Shown piece after piece: positions 1-10,900 of a stretch of DNA of 64,000 nucleotides (position 1 is its first letter; every line of letters begins with the position of its first letter). Location: the NCBI RefSeq assembly GCF_014697075.1, contig NZ_JACJRE010000042.1:1-64000 (forward strand), read 5' to 3'. The stretch comes from Tolypothrix sp. FACHB-123. GTDB lineage: Bacteria > Cyanobacteriota > Cyanobacteriia > Cyanobacteriales > Nostocaceae. The notes under the pieces were generated by a model that searched no databases, was not told where the DNA came from, and saw only the letters and a program-made list of their open reading frames with translations. Both the position numbers and the translations under genes were made by a program.

Positions 1-245
1 TCTGCTGGGGTGGATACGGCTACTGTGATGAAGTTACAGCCTTCTAAATAAGAAGATGCTAAACCGTGGGTGTACCATGACGTGACGAAGGTTGTGCCTG
101 TCAGCCAACCGCCTAGTGCTAGGAAAGCGCAGGGGAATAATAAAATTCCTGACCAACCAACAAACACGAAGCGATCGCGCTTCAACCAGTCGTCTAGAAC
201 GTCAAACCACCCTCTACTGGGGGCGCGCCCAACTGCGATGGTCAT
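1..245 (-). CDS. psbD: Photosystem II D2 protein, 5' part only
   Basis: The reverse strand encodes the first 81 residues of D2, a reaction-centre core subunit of photosystem II in the thylakoid membrane; the rest lies beyond the window edge. The reading begins [20 protein letters not shown] and continues through the first membrane segment and the conserved lumenal stretch [16 protein letters not shown], the standard D2 N terminus. The start at 245 is preceded by an AGAGGA-like ribosome binding site. The gene is divergent from ycf4. A small inverted repeat at 312-329 would lie in its leader. Identity is essentially certain; only the 3' extent is unknown. Confidence 0.97.
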   Translation of the reverse strand, partial: MTIAVGRAPSRGWFDVLDDWLKRDRFVFVGWSGILLFPCAFLALGGWLTGTTFVTSWYTHGLASSYLEGCNFITVAVSTPA

Positions 246-763
246 TGAACTAAAATCCTCTTTTTTACTAAAATTTCAGCGTTTCTGAGGAATTAACGTT
301 TTTTTTGACAATTTTCAGCAGCCTGAAAACTACTGATATTCTGAGAATTCACAGCTTATTCAGTCTGTCTTTCTCAGGGTTATGCCATTACCCGTACCAT
401 TAGCTAGTAATCTAGTTTGTGGTAACTTAATGATTCTTAACTTATCACATTCCTCCGGGTTTTTGACCGATCCACGCAAGTGAATCAGGTGATTTAACAC
501 GAAGCTATTAAATATTATGAATATCAGAAATTTTACAATCTGACACAAGTTTTCTCAGAAATCTAAACAATTAGTATTGGAAATTGGGTATTGGGCATGG
601 GGTATGGGGCATGGGGCATTGGGCATTGGGCATTGGGCATTGGGCATTGGATATAAAGCCTAGAGATAATCACACAGAACCTGGAAACAACTGACAACTT
701 GCAATAGATACTGCTCCAATGGCAGACTTTTAAAGGGTATATGTCACAGGCCAAGGTAGTTCT
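246..763. promoter_or_regulatory. Divergent psbD / ycf4 intergenic region with leader hairpin
   Basis: This 518-bp gap should hold the promoters of psbD (leftward) and ycf4 (rightward). Visible structures are a 7-bp inverted repeat with a 4-nt loop at 312-329 close to the psbD start, and a heptameric tandem repeat at 583-650 close to ycf4. No coding region is convincing. Promoter boxes were not assigned. Confidence 0.5.
583..650. repeat. Heptameric short tandem repeat, TTGGGCA type
   Basis: About nine imperfect to perfect copies of a TTGGGCA-like heptamer, beginning with degenerate TTGGGTA and ATGGGGC variants and ending in four near-perfect TTGGGCA copies. Such STRR arrays are widespread between genes in Nostoc and Anabaena. 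Shorter relatives occur at about 7600-7628 and, on the opposite strand, near 49780-49806. Confidence 0.85.
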
Positions 764-1357
764 ATGACGGCATCAACAATTAACAAAGGCGATTCATCTA
801 ATGGCGATCGCTCTAAGGCACTGGTTCTGCATCAAAAAGTTTTGGGTTCTCGTCGGTTAAGCAACTACTGGTGGGCAACGGTCGTTACCCTAGGAGCCAC
901 AGGCTTTGTATTAGCTTCTGTCTCCAGTTACCTCAACGTTAATTTACTCATAGTTACCGACCCCACACAACTGGTTTTTGTCCCCCAAGGTCTAGTTATG
1001 GGGCTATACGGAGCAGCTGGCTTACTTTTGGCTATTTATCAGTGGTTAGTAATTTTATTGGATGTAGGCGGCGGATATAACGAGTTTAATCAGGAAACAG
1101 GCACAGTCAAAATCTTCCGTAATGGATTTCCTGGAAAAAATCGGCGGATCGAGGTAGAAAATCGTATTCAAGATGTACAATCTGTACAACTCACCGTGAA
1201 AGAAGGGCTTAATCCTCGTCGCGCACTCTACCTCCGCGTTAAAGGACGGAGAGATATTCCTTTGACCAGAGTCGGTCAACCTCTACCTTTAAAAGATTTA
1301 GAAATTCAAGGTGCAGAGTTAGCTCGATTTTTGGGCGTACCTCTAGAAGGACTGTAA
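764..1357 (+). CDS. ycf4: Photosystem I assembly protein Ycf4
   Basis: A 197-residue protein matching Ycf4 in length and layout. Two adjacent membrane segments lie at about residues 35-57 and 70-98, followed by a soluble stromal/cytoplasmic domain. Ycf4 is a thylakoid scaffold that assists assembly of photosystem I. The C-terminal part contains the family stretch VENRIQDVQSVQL and ends GAELARFLGVPLEGL, characteristic of Ycf4. ATG at 764 follows a TTCT-rich leader without a strong Shine-Dalgarno sequence. It is divergent from psbD, an arrangement I recall from other Nostocales. No oddities. Confidence 0.95.
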   Translation: MTASTINKGDSSNGDRSKALVLHQKVLGSRRLSNYWWATVVTLGATGFVLASVSSYLNVNLLIVTDPTQLVFVPQGLVMGLYGAAGLLLAIYQWLVILLDVGGGYNEFNQETGTVKIFRNGFPGKNRRIEVENRIQDVQSVQLTVKEGLNPRRALYLRVKGRRDIPLTRVGQPLPLKDLEIQGAELARFLGVPLEGL

Positions 1358-1540
1358 AGAATTTTAACGATTGACAATTGTTAATGGTCAATTGTTCAGT
1401 TGTCAGTTGCCCAGAAGCTAATAGGCAATAGTTATTTGCAGTCTTCTTCCCTGCGGGTTAATCAAGTCCTCAACGAGTAAATTCAAAATCTATAATCGTG
1501 GGGTAACGATAAGATACTCTGGTTGAGTCAGTAATTGGTA

Positions 1541-2338
1541 ATGCGGTTAAGATTTCCACGATTTTTGGTTGTATTTGTAATTGTTGGAGCGTTGGTTTTA
1601 GGTGGATGTTCAACACAACAAGCTGTTTCTCCGGCTTCTTCTCCATCTGAAACAACTACTTCAACAGCAACCGAGGCAAGCAGGACAAGCACTGAAGCAA
1701 CGTCCGTATCAGAAACTACTAGTGAGAGTATTCCGGGAATGAAAGATTTACCACGCCTCGAAGGTCAAGCTACTGTGGTGATGACGGTGAAAGGCTCAGA
1801 AATTACTATCGAGTTAGACGGCACTAATGCTCCAATTACAGCTGGTAATTTCGTAGATTTAGTCCAACGGGGTGTGTACGATGGTACAGCTTTTCATCGC
1901 GTAGTCCGCGATCCCCAACCATTTGTAGTTCAAGGGGGAGATCCCCAAAGTAAAGACCCAAAAGTTCCAGCAAACAGGTTAGGAACAGGTGGCTTTATTG
2001 ACCCTAAAACTCAGAATGAGCGATACATACCTTTAGAAATTAAAGCTAAAGGTTCAGATACACCGATTTACAATAAAACTTTTGATGCTAGTGCTCAAGC
2101 TGTTGTCTTACCCCATAAACAGGGTGTAATCGCAATGGCGCGATCGCAACAACCAGACTCTGCATCTTCTCAGTTTTACTTTGCTCTAGCAGATCTGAGC
2201 TTTTTAGATGGAAACTATGCTGTATTTGGCAAAGTTACCCAAGGCTTTGATGTTATCAATAAGATTCAGCAAGGCGATCGCATTGATTCTGCTAAAGTCA
2301 CCAAAGGCGTAGAAAACTTAAAAACCTCCGGTCAATAG
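1541..2338 (+). CDS. Cyclophilin-type peptidyl-prolyl isomerase, lipoprotein
   Basis: A 265-residue lipoprotein. The N terminus has a hydrophobic signal with a lipobox ending at Cys23 (LVLGGC), then a Ser/Thr-rich linker of about 40 residues, then a cyclophilin domain. Cyclophilin hallmarks are [38 protein letters not shown] and [19 protein letters not shown]. It probably isomerises prolyl bonds in proteins outside the plasma membrane. A TTG six bases upstream could also start the frame, but the ATG at 1541 leaves a well-proportioned signal peptide. It lies between ycf4 and a ketoacyl synthase with no sign of a functional link. Confidence 0.9.
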   Translation: MRLRFPRFLVVFVIVGALVLGGCSTQQAVSPASSPSETTTSTATEASRTSTEATSVSETTSESIPGMKDLPRLEGQATVVMTVKGSEITIELDGTNAPITAGNFVDLVQRGVYDGTAFHRVVRDPQPFVVQGGDPQSKDPKVPANRLGTGGFIDPKTQNERYIPLEIKAKGSDTPIYNKTFDASAQAVVLPHKQGVIAMARSQQPDSASSQFYFALADLSFLDGNYAVFGKVTQGFDVINKIQQGDRIDSAKVTKGVENLKTSGQ

Positions 2339-2379
2339 TTAGCAATTGGGTAATGGGTAATAGTTTTTTCTGATTACCC

Positions 2380-3591
2380 ATGACCAATCTCAAATCCCAC
2401 ATTCCTAAGTCCAAATTGGTTAAGGTTGTTGTCACTGGTATCGGTTTAATTTCAGCTTTAGGAGAAAACTTAGAAACTAGCTGGCAAAGGTTGATAGCAG
2501 GTAAGTCTGGCATTAAGCTACATCAACTGTTTCCAGAACTGTCACCCTGTCCTTTAGGATTGATTGGTCAAAAACCAGCTTCATTAAAAATGCTGACAGA
2601 GTTGGTAGTTGCTGATGCATTAAAAGATGCTGGGTTATCGCCGCCTTTACCTGATTGTGCTGTAGCGATCGGCTCAAGTCGCAGCTATCAGGCTGAGTGG
2701 GAAATGCTAGCAAGAAAAATTTACAGTTGCGATCGCCTTTCATCCCCTCTCCCAAACGGGGAAATGGAGAACTGGTTAGAAACATTACCCCATATGAATG
2801 CGATCGCCGCCGCTAGACAAATTGGGGCAATTGGCAGCGTTTTAGCACCCATGACAGCCTGTGCTACAGGAATTTGGGCGATCGCTCAGGCTACAAGTTT
2901 AGTGCAAACTGGACAATATCAACGAGCGATCGCCGGTGCAGTGGAAGCCCCAATTACACCCTTGACTTTGGCAGGATTTCAACAAATGGGTGCTTTGGCG
3001 AAAACAGGGGCTTATCCCTTTGATTTACACCGTGAAGGCTTGGTGTTAGGGGAAGGCGCAGCTATATTTGTGATCGAATCAGCAGAGTTAGCCAAACAGC
3101 GACAAGCAAAGATTTATGGTGAAATTCTTGGTTTTGGCTTACTTAACGACGCCTATCATCAAAATGCCCCCGATCCGGAGGGTAGAAGTGCGATCGCATC
3201 TATTAAGCAATGCTTAGAACGTAGTTACCTCACACCAGCCGAGATTGATTATATTCATGCTCATGGTACAGCCACACAACTCAACGACTCTGTGGAAAGC
3301 ATGGCGATTGAGCATTTGTTTAACCAAAAAGTAGCAGTCAGTTCCACCAAAGGAGCTACAGGCCATACTCTCGGTGCATCAGGGGCTTTAGGTGTAGCTT
3401 TTTCCCTGCTAGCCTTGCAACAGCAAATTTTGCCACCATGCGTAGGGTTACAACAACCAGAGTTTGATTTAAATTTAGTCAAAGTAGCGCAGCAACAAAA
3501 GATTCAGTATGCTCTTTGTTTGAGTTTTGGCTTTGGTGGGCAAAATGCAGTTATAGCCTTAGGTAAAGAGTTTAATGAAGAAAATAATTAA
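2380..3591 (+). CDS. Beta-ketoacyl-ACP synthase, FabF-like
   Basis: A 403-residue thiolase-fold condensing enzyme. The active-site residues are visible: nucleophile Cys161 in TACATG, His295 in HAHGTAT, and Lys324 plus His329 in STKGATGHTLGASG. These are the Cys-His-His set of KAS I/II enzymes, which elongate acyl-ACP in fatty acid synthesis. The chain is somewhat divergent from canonical FabF: it has a short Lys-rich N-terminal extension and reads TACATG where FabF has TACAT followed by SA. It may therefore be a second, specialised synthase rather than the housekeeping copy. The stop is followed at 3626-3643 by a near-perfect palindromic hairpin, a plausible terminator. Confidence 0.88.
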   Translation: MTNLKSHIPKSKLVKVVVTGIGLISALGENLETSWQRLIAGKSGIKLHQLFPELSPCPLGLIGQKPASLKMLTELVVADALKDAGLSPPLPDCAVAIGSSRSYQAEWEMLARKIYSCDRLSSPLPNGEMENWLETLPHMNAIAAARQIGAIGSVLAPMTACATGIWAIAQATSLVQTGQYQRAIAGAVEAPITPLTLAGFQQMGALAKTGAYPFDLHREGLVLGEGAAIFVIESAELAKQRQAKIYGEILGFGLLNDAYHQNAPDPEGRSAIASIKQCLERSYLTPAEIDYIHAHGTATQLNDSVESMAIEHLFNQKVAVSSTKGATGHTLGASGALGVAFSLLALQQQILPPCVGLQQPEFDLNLVKVAQQQKIQYALCLSFGFGGQNAVIALGKEFNEENN

Positions 3592-3625
3592 ATATTTACC
3601 CATCTAAGGACTAAATTGCTGTTAG

Positions 3626-3650
3626 GGAGAGCTAAAGCTCTCCTTAATTT
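3626..3650 (+). terminator. Hairpin after the ketoacyl synthase gene
   Basis: GGAGAGCT at 3626-3633 pairs with AGCTCTCC at 3636-3643 across two bases, followed by a T-rich TTAATTT run. It sits 35 bases after the stop codon. The loop is tight and the T tract is broken, so termination is probable rather than certain. Confidence 0.5.
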
Positions 3651-3895
3651 ATTCGACTTCAACGGAGTTTAGTTCCACACTGGTGTAGTAGTTAACGGGA
3701 ACAATACTAATATGTTTTCGACTGATATCACAGGTAAAACCTGTCTTCAGGTAATACTATATTTTATTTAGCTTCCCAATAATCCAGTACTTTTATAGTC
3801 TATTGATTGTTTCGATTAATAGCTGCCAGACTCTTAGTTGAGCAAAAACTAAGGCAGTTCTATGGTTATATAACTAATTGAGAGGAGATTCAGAC

Positions 3896-4693
3896 ATGAA
3901 ATGGATCGCGCAGTCTATCAGTTTAGTAGCATTTTCCATACCGATGTTTTTGGAACTGGCTACTATTCCTAGTTTAGCGGCACAAGCACAAGCCCAGGTT
4001 GACCCAACATTGCTGACTCAACAGCAAAAACAGCCTTGGTTAATTAGTCAAGCATTTAAACCACCCCAGCGAGGAACAGCACCACCTAGTGCGGGTGGTG
4101 CTACCCGTGGCTCTTATTGCGTCCAAAAAAATCAGTTATTAACCCCTTTACTACCTAAAGAGAATATCGGCTTAACCTTTTCAGAACGTCCCACCTTTTT
4201 CTGGCATGTGCCTGCAAATACTGTGAAAACTGCTCAGTTTTCTATCTTGGCGGAAGGAGATGAGAATAGCATAGAGGACGATGTAGTTTATGAAGCAACT
4301 TTAAATGTACCCAATAAAGCCGGAATTATGAAATTTACTCTGCCAGAGGGTAGCTCTCCTTTAAAAGTAGGTAAGCGCTACCACTGGTATCTGACATTAA
4401 TTTGCGATCGCCAAAATCCTCCGAGAAATCCAAGTACAGAAGGATGGGTTGAACGTACACAACCAGAAGCAACTTTATCAAAAGCTTTAGAACAAGCAGA
4501 CATACGCAAACGCCCAGCTCTTTATGCAGAAGCAGGAATTTGGCATGAAGCACTAACTAGTTTAGTGGAGTTACGTTGTGCTGAACCAAATAATTTCAAG
4601 GTTACATCTGATTGGAGAAGATTCTTTCTCTCAGTTAACTTGAGTCAGTTTGCATCTGAACCCATTCTTGATTGTTGTAGCAATAAGCAATAA
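3896..4693 (+). CDS. DUF928-type exported protein
   Basis: A 265-residue protein with an N-terminal signal sequence (hydrophobic stretch, then an SLAAQAQAQ cleavage-like region), a Pro/Gly-rich linker, and a domain with the DUF928 pattern. That pattern includes SERPTFFWHVPANT, a beta-rich middle and GKRYHWYLTLICD, then a helical C terminus with WVERTQPEATL and WHEALTSLVELR. DUF928 proteins are mainly cyanobacterial, of unknown biochemical role, and in my recollection often lie near CHASE2 and CHAT genes, as here. ATG at 3896 is chosen because GAGGAG sits just upstream; a TTG 18 bases earlier is in frame. Its neighbours 3' are a CHASE2 cyclase and two TPR-CHAT proteins. Confidence 0.8.
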   Translation: MKWIAQSISLVAFSIPMFLELATIPSLAAQAQAQVDPTLLTQQQKQPWLISQAFKPPQRGTAPPSAGGATRGSYCVQKNQLLTPLLPKENIGLTFSERPTFFWHVPANTVKTAQFSILAEGDENSIEDDVVYEATLNVPNKAGIMKFTLPEGSSPLKVGKRYHWYLTLICDRQNPPRNPSTEGWVERTQPEATLSKALEQADIRKRPALYAEAGIWHEALTSLVELRCAEPNNFKVTSDWRRFFLSVNLSQFASEPILDCCSNKQ

Positions 4694-5304
4694 TTGTTTG
4701 CACAGTGCTGGTTAATTTGCCAGTGAAATAGATATAATCCTGGGGGCACAAGATATTGTGCCCCTATCTATGTAATTTATAATCGCAATAGAGGCTGTTA
4801 TTAATAGATATGTCTTTTCAATACAGCCATTCACTCTATGTTTTAGCATAACCCAGGATAACAATCTCTCTTCCCTCGCCCCTAGTCTAAGCGCCCCTAT
4901 TCTCAAGACAGAAATATAGCCGTAGCCAGATAGATTAGGAAATTAAGCTAAGATAAAATCTTGACAATAAAAGCCTTTCGAGTCAGTCAACAGTCAATAA
5001 TCAACAGTCAACAGTCAACAGCTATTAATAAGCTTTGCAAAGAAAGCAGAGATAAAATACAACAACTGGTGACTCTAAGTTTTTTTTGATGCAAAATAGT
5101 GTTCCCTAGTTTTAAGTATATTGGTGTTAATATTTCAAATTAATTTATATTTCTTAATATAAATTGACATTTCGAGTCGTTTTCCGGCGAAATTTTCGCG
5201 CTGGCTTACTTGGATAAACTAAAATCAACTCAGATAATTTCTCCTTCAAATTTCAACAGTAATTGGCTGCAATTACTTTGAAGATGAATTTAGTAACTTA
5301 ATAA
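4694..5304. other. Gene-free region with terminator-like hairpin and heptamer repeats
   Basis: No coding sequence is supported in this 611-bp stretch. A perfect 9-bp inverted repeat with a GATA loop at 4743-4764 (GGGGCACAA / TTGTGCCCC) is a likely transcription end for the DUF928 gene, though no T tract follows. An AGTCAAC-type heptamer array occupies about 4981-5021. The remaining AT-rich part from 5080 to 5304 probably holds the promoter of the cyclase gene. Confidence 0.5.
4981..5021. repeat. Heptameric short tandem repeat, AGTCAAC type
   Basis: About five to six copies of an AGTCAAC heptamer, interrupted once by an ATAATCAAC variant. This is a second STRR class common in heterocystous cyanobacteria. 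A related GTTGACC array on the other strand sits inside the hairpin at 17887-17935. Confidence 0.8.
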
Positions 5305-7608
5305 ATGAGTTTTGGTCGAATAGTTAATATTAAAGACTTAGGATTTAATATGATGCGGGCGAAGCTAAAACAGCTAATATGGCAATGGCGGGGAGTTTTT
5401 CTAGCAGTGCCCAATGTAACAGCTATTGTGATTGCGCTGCGGTTTACTGGCTTGCTGCAATTATTAGAATTAGCAGCATTAGATCAGTTTTTTATTTTAC
5501 GTCCCAAAGAAACTGTTGATGAACGCATTGTTATAGTTGAGATTAATGAACCAGACATTACCAAGCTAGGTCAGTGGCCGATATCTGATGGTGTACTTGC
5601 TAAAGTTTTGGATAATATCAAACAACAAAAACCTCAAGCAATTGGTCTTGATATTTATCGAGATTTACCTGTAAATCCTGGTCATGAAAAATTAGTAAGA
5701 ATATTTCAAACCACACCCAACTTGATTGGCGTACAAAAAATATCACATACAGCTGATAGTTTTCATGTGGAAGCGCCTCCAGAATTGAAAAAGCGACAAC
5801 AAGTGGGAGCAAATGACTTACCTATAGATGGGGATGGTAAAATCCGTCGTGGTTTGTTATATGTAGGTTTGAACGATCAGGGCATTTTAGAAAGCTTTGC
5901 TTTAAAACTAGCATTGTTATACTTAAAAGACGAAGGTATTACCGAAAAACCAGCAAAAAATAATCCAAACTTCTTGCAACTTGGTAAAGGTATTTTCCCC
6001 AGTTTTGAATCTAATGATGGTGGCTATATGGGGGCTAATGCTAGTAGTTATCAAGTACTCTTAAACTATAGAGGAGCAATAAATCATTTCCACAAAATAT
6101 CTATTACTGATGTTTTGGAAAACCGGATTCCTGCTGGGTTAATGCCAGGTAAAATTGTTTTAATTGGTTCCACTGCTGAGAGTTTAAAAGATTTATTCTG
6201 GACACCCTATAGTAGTAATTTATTTACCTCTCCTGAACGCATGGCTGGGGTAGCAATTCATGCTAATTTAATTAGTCAAATCTTGAGTTCTGCTTTGCAA
6301 GGAAGACCAGAAATCAAAACTTTGCCGGAACAGTTAGAGTGGTTGTGGATTTTATTTTGGTCAATTTTTGGTGCTACTTTGTGTTGGCAACAAAGACATA
6401 GTAGTACTGAGAAAAGACATTTACCCTTCATTGCTAATGGTACTGGTAGTGTCTTTATTGTCGGCAGCTGTTTGCTGGGTGGAAGTTATCTGGCGTTTAT
6501 TTTTTCTTGGTGGATTCCTGTAGTACCTTCACTGTTAGCTTTAACTGGTTCAGCGATCGCTGTTACCCAGTATATCGCTCGTAGTGCAGCCGAAATGCGC
6601 CGCACTTTTGGGCGCTATGTCACAGATGAAGTAGTGGCCAATTTACTCGAAACTCCTTCTGGGCTAAAGCTAGGCGGAGAAAGAAGAAAAGTTACTGTTT
6701 TAATGTCTGATTTAAGAGGTTTTTCTGCCGTATCAGAACGATTAGCGCCAGAACAGGTAGTAGCGATTCTCAACGTGTATCTGGGAGCGATGGCAGACGT
6801 AATTAATCATTACAATGGAACGATTAATGAATTTATTGGCGATGGCATCTTTGTCATGTTTGGTGCGCCAGTCAGCCGCGAAGATGATTCTCAAAGAGCG
6901 ATCGCTTGTGCTATTGCAATGCAATTAGCCATGAAGCCTGTCAATGAGCATAATCAGCAGATGAATTTACCACTTCTAGAAATGGGAATTGGGATTCATA
7001 CAGGTGAGGTTGTAGCTGGAAATGTCGGCTCACAAAAACGTGCTAAATATTCAGTAGTTGGTAGTCATGTGAATCTTACCGCCCGGATTGAATCTTATAC
7101 AGTAGGCGGTCAAATTTTAATTTCTGAAGAAACCATTAAAGATGCCAACATTGACTTAAAAATTAATGGAGAACTACGGGTAGAACCTAAGGGAATTAAA
7201 GCACCGATTACTATCTACGATATAGGTGGGATTGGCGGTAAGTATAATCTGCATTTGCCTCAATCTGAGGATAATATGCTGCAATTAACGGAGGAAATTT
7301 TCCTAGAGTTTACAATTTTAGAAGGTAAACATGCAGTAGGAACTATATTTAAAGGTGAGCTAGTTTATCTCTCAGAAAATGGCGGGCAATTGCGATCGCA
7401 ACATTCACTGGAGCCTTTAAGTAACCTGAAGATGAAATTGTTAAATGCACCAGAAATTGCTCCCGGAGATGGCGATCTCTATGCTAAAGTGCTGAAAAAA
7501 TCTCTGGATGAGCACCATTTTCTGATTCGGTTTACAGCTGTCCCCCCCAAAGTGGCTGCCATACTTGATACATCACGGCAATCTGCATCTTTAGGGCATG
7601 GTGCATAG
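5305..7608 (+). CDS. CHASE2-domain class III nucleotidyl cyclase
   Basis: A 767-residue membrane sensor-cyclase. After one N-terminal membrane segment (about 33-53) comes an extracytoplasmic CHASE2 domain (about 60-330: VIVEINEPDITKLGQWP, GLDIYRDLPV, KIVLIGSTAESLKD). Three membrane helices follow (about 345-425), then a class III cyclase domain (about 455-645). Metal ligands Asp469 (MSDLRGFS) and Asp513 (GDGIFVMFG) and the transition-state pair Asn590/Arg594 are present. The purine-specifying positions read Glu509 (NEFIGD) and Ser583 (KYSVVG), not the Lys and Asp/Thr of adenylate cyclases, so guanylate cyclase activity is possible. A C-terminal region of about 110 residues is beta-rich and not identified. 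It precedes two TPR-CHAT genes. Confidence 0.9.
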   Translation: MSFGRIVNIKDLGFNMMRAKLKQLIWQWRGVFLAVPNVTAIVIALRFTGLLQLLELAALDQFFILRPKETVDERIVIVEINEPDITKLGQWPISDGVLAKVLDNIKQQKPQAIGLDIYRDLPVNPGHEKLVRIFQTTPNLIGVQKISHTADSFHVEAPPELKKRQQVGANDLPIDGDGKIRRGLLYVGLNDQGILESFALKLALLYLKDEGITEKPAKNNPNFLQLGKGIFPSFESNDGGYMGANASSYQVLLNYRGAINHFHKISITDVLENRIPAGLMPGKIVLIGSTAESLKDLFWTPYSSNLFTSPERMAGVAIHANLISQILSSALQGRPEIKTLPEQLEWLWILFWSIFGATLCWQQRHSSTEKRHLPFIANGTGSVFIVGSCLLGGSYLAFIFSWWIPVVPSLLALTGSAIAVTQYIARSAAEMRRTFGRYVTDEVVANLLETPSGLKLGGERRKVTVLMSDLRGFSAVSERLAPEQVVAILNVYLGAMADVINHYNGTINEFIGDGIFVMFGAPVSREDDSQRAIACAIAMQLAMKPVNEHNQQMNLPLLEMGIGIHTGEVVAGNVGSQKRAKYSVVGSHVNLTARIESYTVGGQILISEETIKDANIDLKINGELRVEPKGIKAPITIYDIGGIGGKYNLHLPQSEDNMLQLTEEIFLEFTILEGKHAVGTIFKGELVYLSENGGQLRSQHSLEPLSNLKMKLLNAPEIAPGDGDLYAKVLKKSLDEHHFLIRFTAVPPKVAAILDTSRQSASLGHGA

Positions 7609-7912
7609 GGCATTGGGCATTGGGCTTATTGCATCAGTGGGGAAAAGGTAAGGGGTAAAGGCTAAGAAAAAATCCTTTGCCTTTGGGCTTTCCCCCATCT
7701 TGTCAAGAGATTTGTGCCAGAGGTCTATTGATGAAGAGCAATTTTCATTTATCTTTCTTGCTTCCCTCTGCTCTACAGGACTGAATTTGTGAAGTTAATA
7801 AAGTATTAAAAAAATAAGTAATATAAGTGATTTTACAGATATTCTATTCCCAGAAACGTGTTTAATCTCTCTTGAAAGATCTGTCATGATGAATGGAATG
7901 GAGTGCCAGTAA
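7609..7912. other. Intergenic region before the first TPR-CHAT gene
   Basis: 304 bp with no supported gene. It begins with a short TTGGGCA-type heptamer run (about 7600-7628) just behind the cyclase stop. The AT-rich part at 7790-7830 would suit a promoter for the downstream gene. No clear hairpin terminator was seen. Confidence 0.4.
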
Positions 7913-10900
7913 ATGCAACGGCGATTTTTGCCAGGTTTTACCGATCGCACTCTCACTTTATTACTCACTCTGATGTGCTTCTCAGAGTCTGTGGCTTTAG
8001 CTAGGGTAAATAGCCGCCAACTAGCTCAAAATAACCCACCTGCAACACAAAATACTAATTCCGAACAACAAAAAGCTGATCAACGAGTTAAACAACTCTT
8101 TGATGAAGCGGAGCAACTCCGTAAACAGCAAACCCCAGACTCGCTCAAACAGGCAATGCAAAAGTATGAAGAAATACTGCAAATTGCCCGAAAATTAGGC
8201 GATCGCTTCTTAGAACATAACACCCTCTATGTGATTGGTAGCGCTTACTCAGAGCGCAGCAACCACGAGAAAGCGCTGACATATTATCAGCAAGCGCTCA
8301 ATATTATTCAAGAACTGAAAAAACCCATACCGCAAGCGAGGACTCTGTGGTCAATTGCTAGCAGCTATTCCTATTTGTGGTCAAAACAAAAAGCCCTGGA
8401 ATATTATAACCAAGCACTATCAATATTTAAAGCCGAGAAAGCAACTGATATGGTTGCGATCGCGCTTTTAACTATGGGTATAGTTTATGAAGATGTGGGT
8501 GAAAGCGCCAAAGCATTAGATTATGTCAATCAAGCTTTAACAATTCAGCGCGAGCAAAACGATCCTCAGGCTCAAACTACAACCCTTTCAGTGTTAGCAG
8601 GAATTCACAACTCTCTAGGGGAAAAACAAAAAGCACTCTCTTTCTTAAATCAAGCTTTAGATATCCACCGTCAAAGCAATAATATAGATGGTCAAGCCGA
8701 AATTTTCACTAATATGAGTACTGTTTATGTCTCCTTGGGTGATTATCTCAAAGCCAGAGAATTATTAAACCAAGCACTGAAACTTAGTCAACAAGGCTCG
8801 CAAACTGACTTTGTAAATCAAGTAAGAATTTTCATCAGCTTAGGTGGAACCTATTTTGTCGAAGGTAATTATCAGCAGGCTCTAGATTACTATAATCAAG
8901 CGCGATCGCTCTCGCAAAAGATAGTTAGACCAGATTTAGAAGCTACTATACTTTCCCAAATCAAACATATTTATGAAGCCTTAGGACAAATAGATAAAGC
9001 CCTAGCTTATTTACAAGCTGCACAAAATTTACAGCGTAAAATTAATAATCTTTCCGCCGAAGCCAACACGTTAAATTCAATTGCCAATCTCTATCAATCT
9101 CAAGGTGAATATCAACAAGCACTGAATATATATCACCAAGCTTTAGAGATTCAACGTCAAATTAAAGACCTACCGCAGGAAGCAGAAACCTTAGGTAATA
9201 TAGCTTACCTCTATAGACTACTTGGTGACTATCAGTTGAGTTTAGACACCTATAACCAGGTGTTGAAAATCTATCAAAAAATTGACAATAATAGTAATAT
9301 AGCCCAAATTTTAACAGAAATAGGCTTGACTTATTTAACAGCTAAAAATTATGCCAATGCTCTTAAATATTACAATCAAGCCCTGACTTTGTGGCGGCAA
9401 CAAGGGCAAGTTGATGGCGAAATTCTAACTTTAGTTGGCATCACTAAAACCTATGATTACTTAAAGGATTATCCCCAAGCATTAGCAGCAGCTAACCAAG
9501 GCTTGTCTATAGCCAGAGAAAAAAATAATCTTTCCTTTGAGGTGACTATGCTTGGTTATCAAGCGATGGCTTACCGAGGATTGGGAGATTATCAAAAAGC
9601 TCTGTCTTTAGCTCAAGCAGCTTTAACGAAATCCCAAAATATAGGTGCGCGTCAAGTCAAAGCAAACACTTTATATGGTTTAGGTGATGCCTATAAGGAT
9701 TTAAAACAATATGAGCAAGCAATTAATGCTTATAAACAAGAACTAACAATTAGACAAGAAATAGGCGATCGCAATGGACAAGCCCATACACTATATAGAA
9801 TTGCAGTGACTGAACGCGATCGCCAGCAGCTAGAATCTGCCCGCAGCCAAATAGAAGCAGCAATTGCGATTCTCGAAAATATTCGCACTAAAGTTACCAG
9901 CCAAGACTTACGCACCTCATACTTTGCCTCAGTCCAGAGATATTATGAGTTCTACATTGACCTATTGATGAGGTTGCACAAACAGCAACCATCTCAAGGC
10001 TATGACGCCCTAGCATTACAAGCTAGCGAACGCGCCCGCGCCCGCACCCTTTTGGAATTGCTGAAAGAAGCAAATGCAGATATTCGTCAAGGTGTCGATC
10101 CTCAGCTACTAGCAGCAGAACAAAATTTGCAACAACAGCTTGATGCTTTAGAAAAGCGAAGGCTGAAATTACTCAGCGGTAAACATACTCCCAGCCAGGC
10201 GCAAAACCTGGAACAGGAAACCGCCGCAGTTCTGGCACAGTATCGCCAACTGCAAGCCCAAATTAGAGCCACCAGTCCCCGTTATGCTGCGCTCACCCAA
10301 CCGCAAACCCTCTCACTTGCACAAATTCAGTCTTCCGTACTCGATGACAACACCTTACTACTAGAGTATGCCCTGGGGGAAGAACGCAGCTATCTCTGGG
10401 CTGTAACCAAAAACAGCATTACCAGTTACGAACTGCCCAAACGTGCCGAAATTGAAGCCGCAGTGCAAGCATTCCTGAATATTTTAAACGCACCCATTCC
10501 CAGGAAACCAGACAAAACAGCGATCGCTTTATCACAGTTAATACTTGCACCAGTCGCCCAGCAATTAGGACAGCGTCGTTTAGTTATCGTTGCTGATGGG
10601 GCTTTGCAGTACGTACCCTTTGCTGCTTTAAACGCACCTCGTTCCGCTAACAGCAGATATGAACCATTAGTAGTCCATCACGAAATTATCACCCTCCCAT
10701 CAGCCTCGACAATTGCCGTAATCAGACAAGAAACCAGGGGACGCAAACCCGCCCCGAAAGCATTAGCTGTAATTGCTGACCCCATTTTTTCCACTAGCGA
10801 CGAAAGAGTCAAGGTTAGAACTGCAAATCAACAAAATAGCAGCCAAAACCTAGATTTACAACTTTTGAGAAAGTCTGCAAGAACTGCAAACATCGAATTT

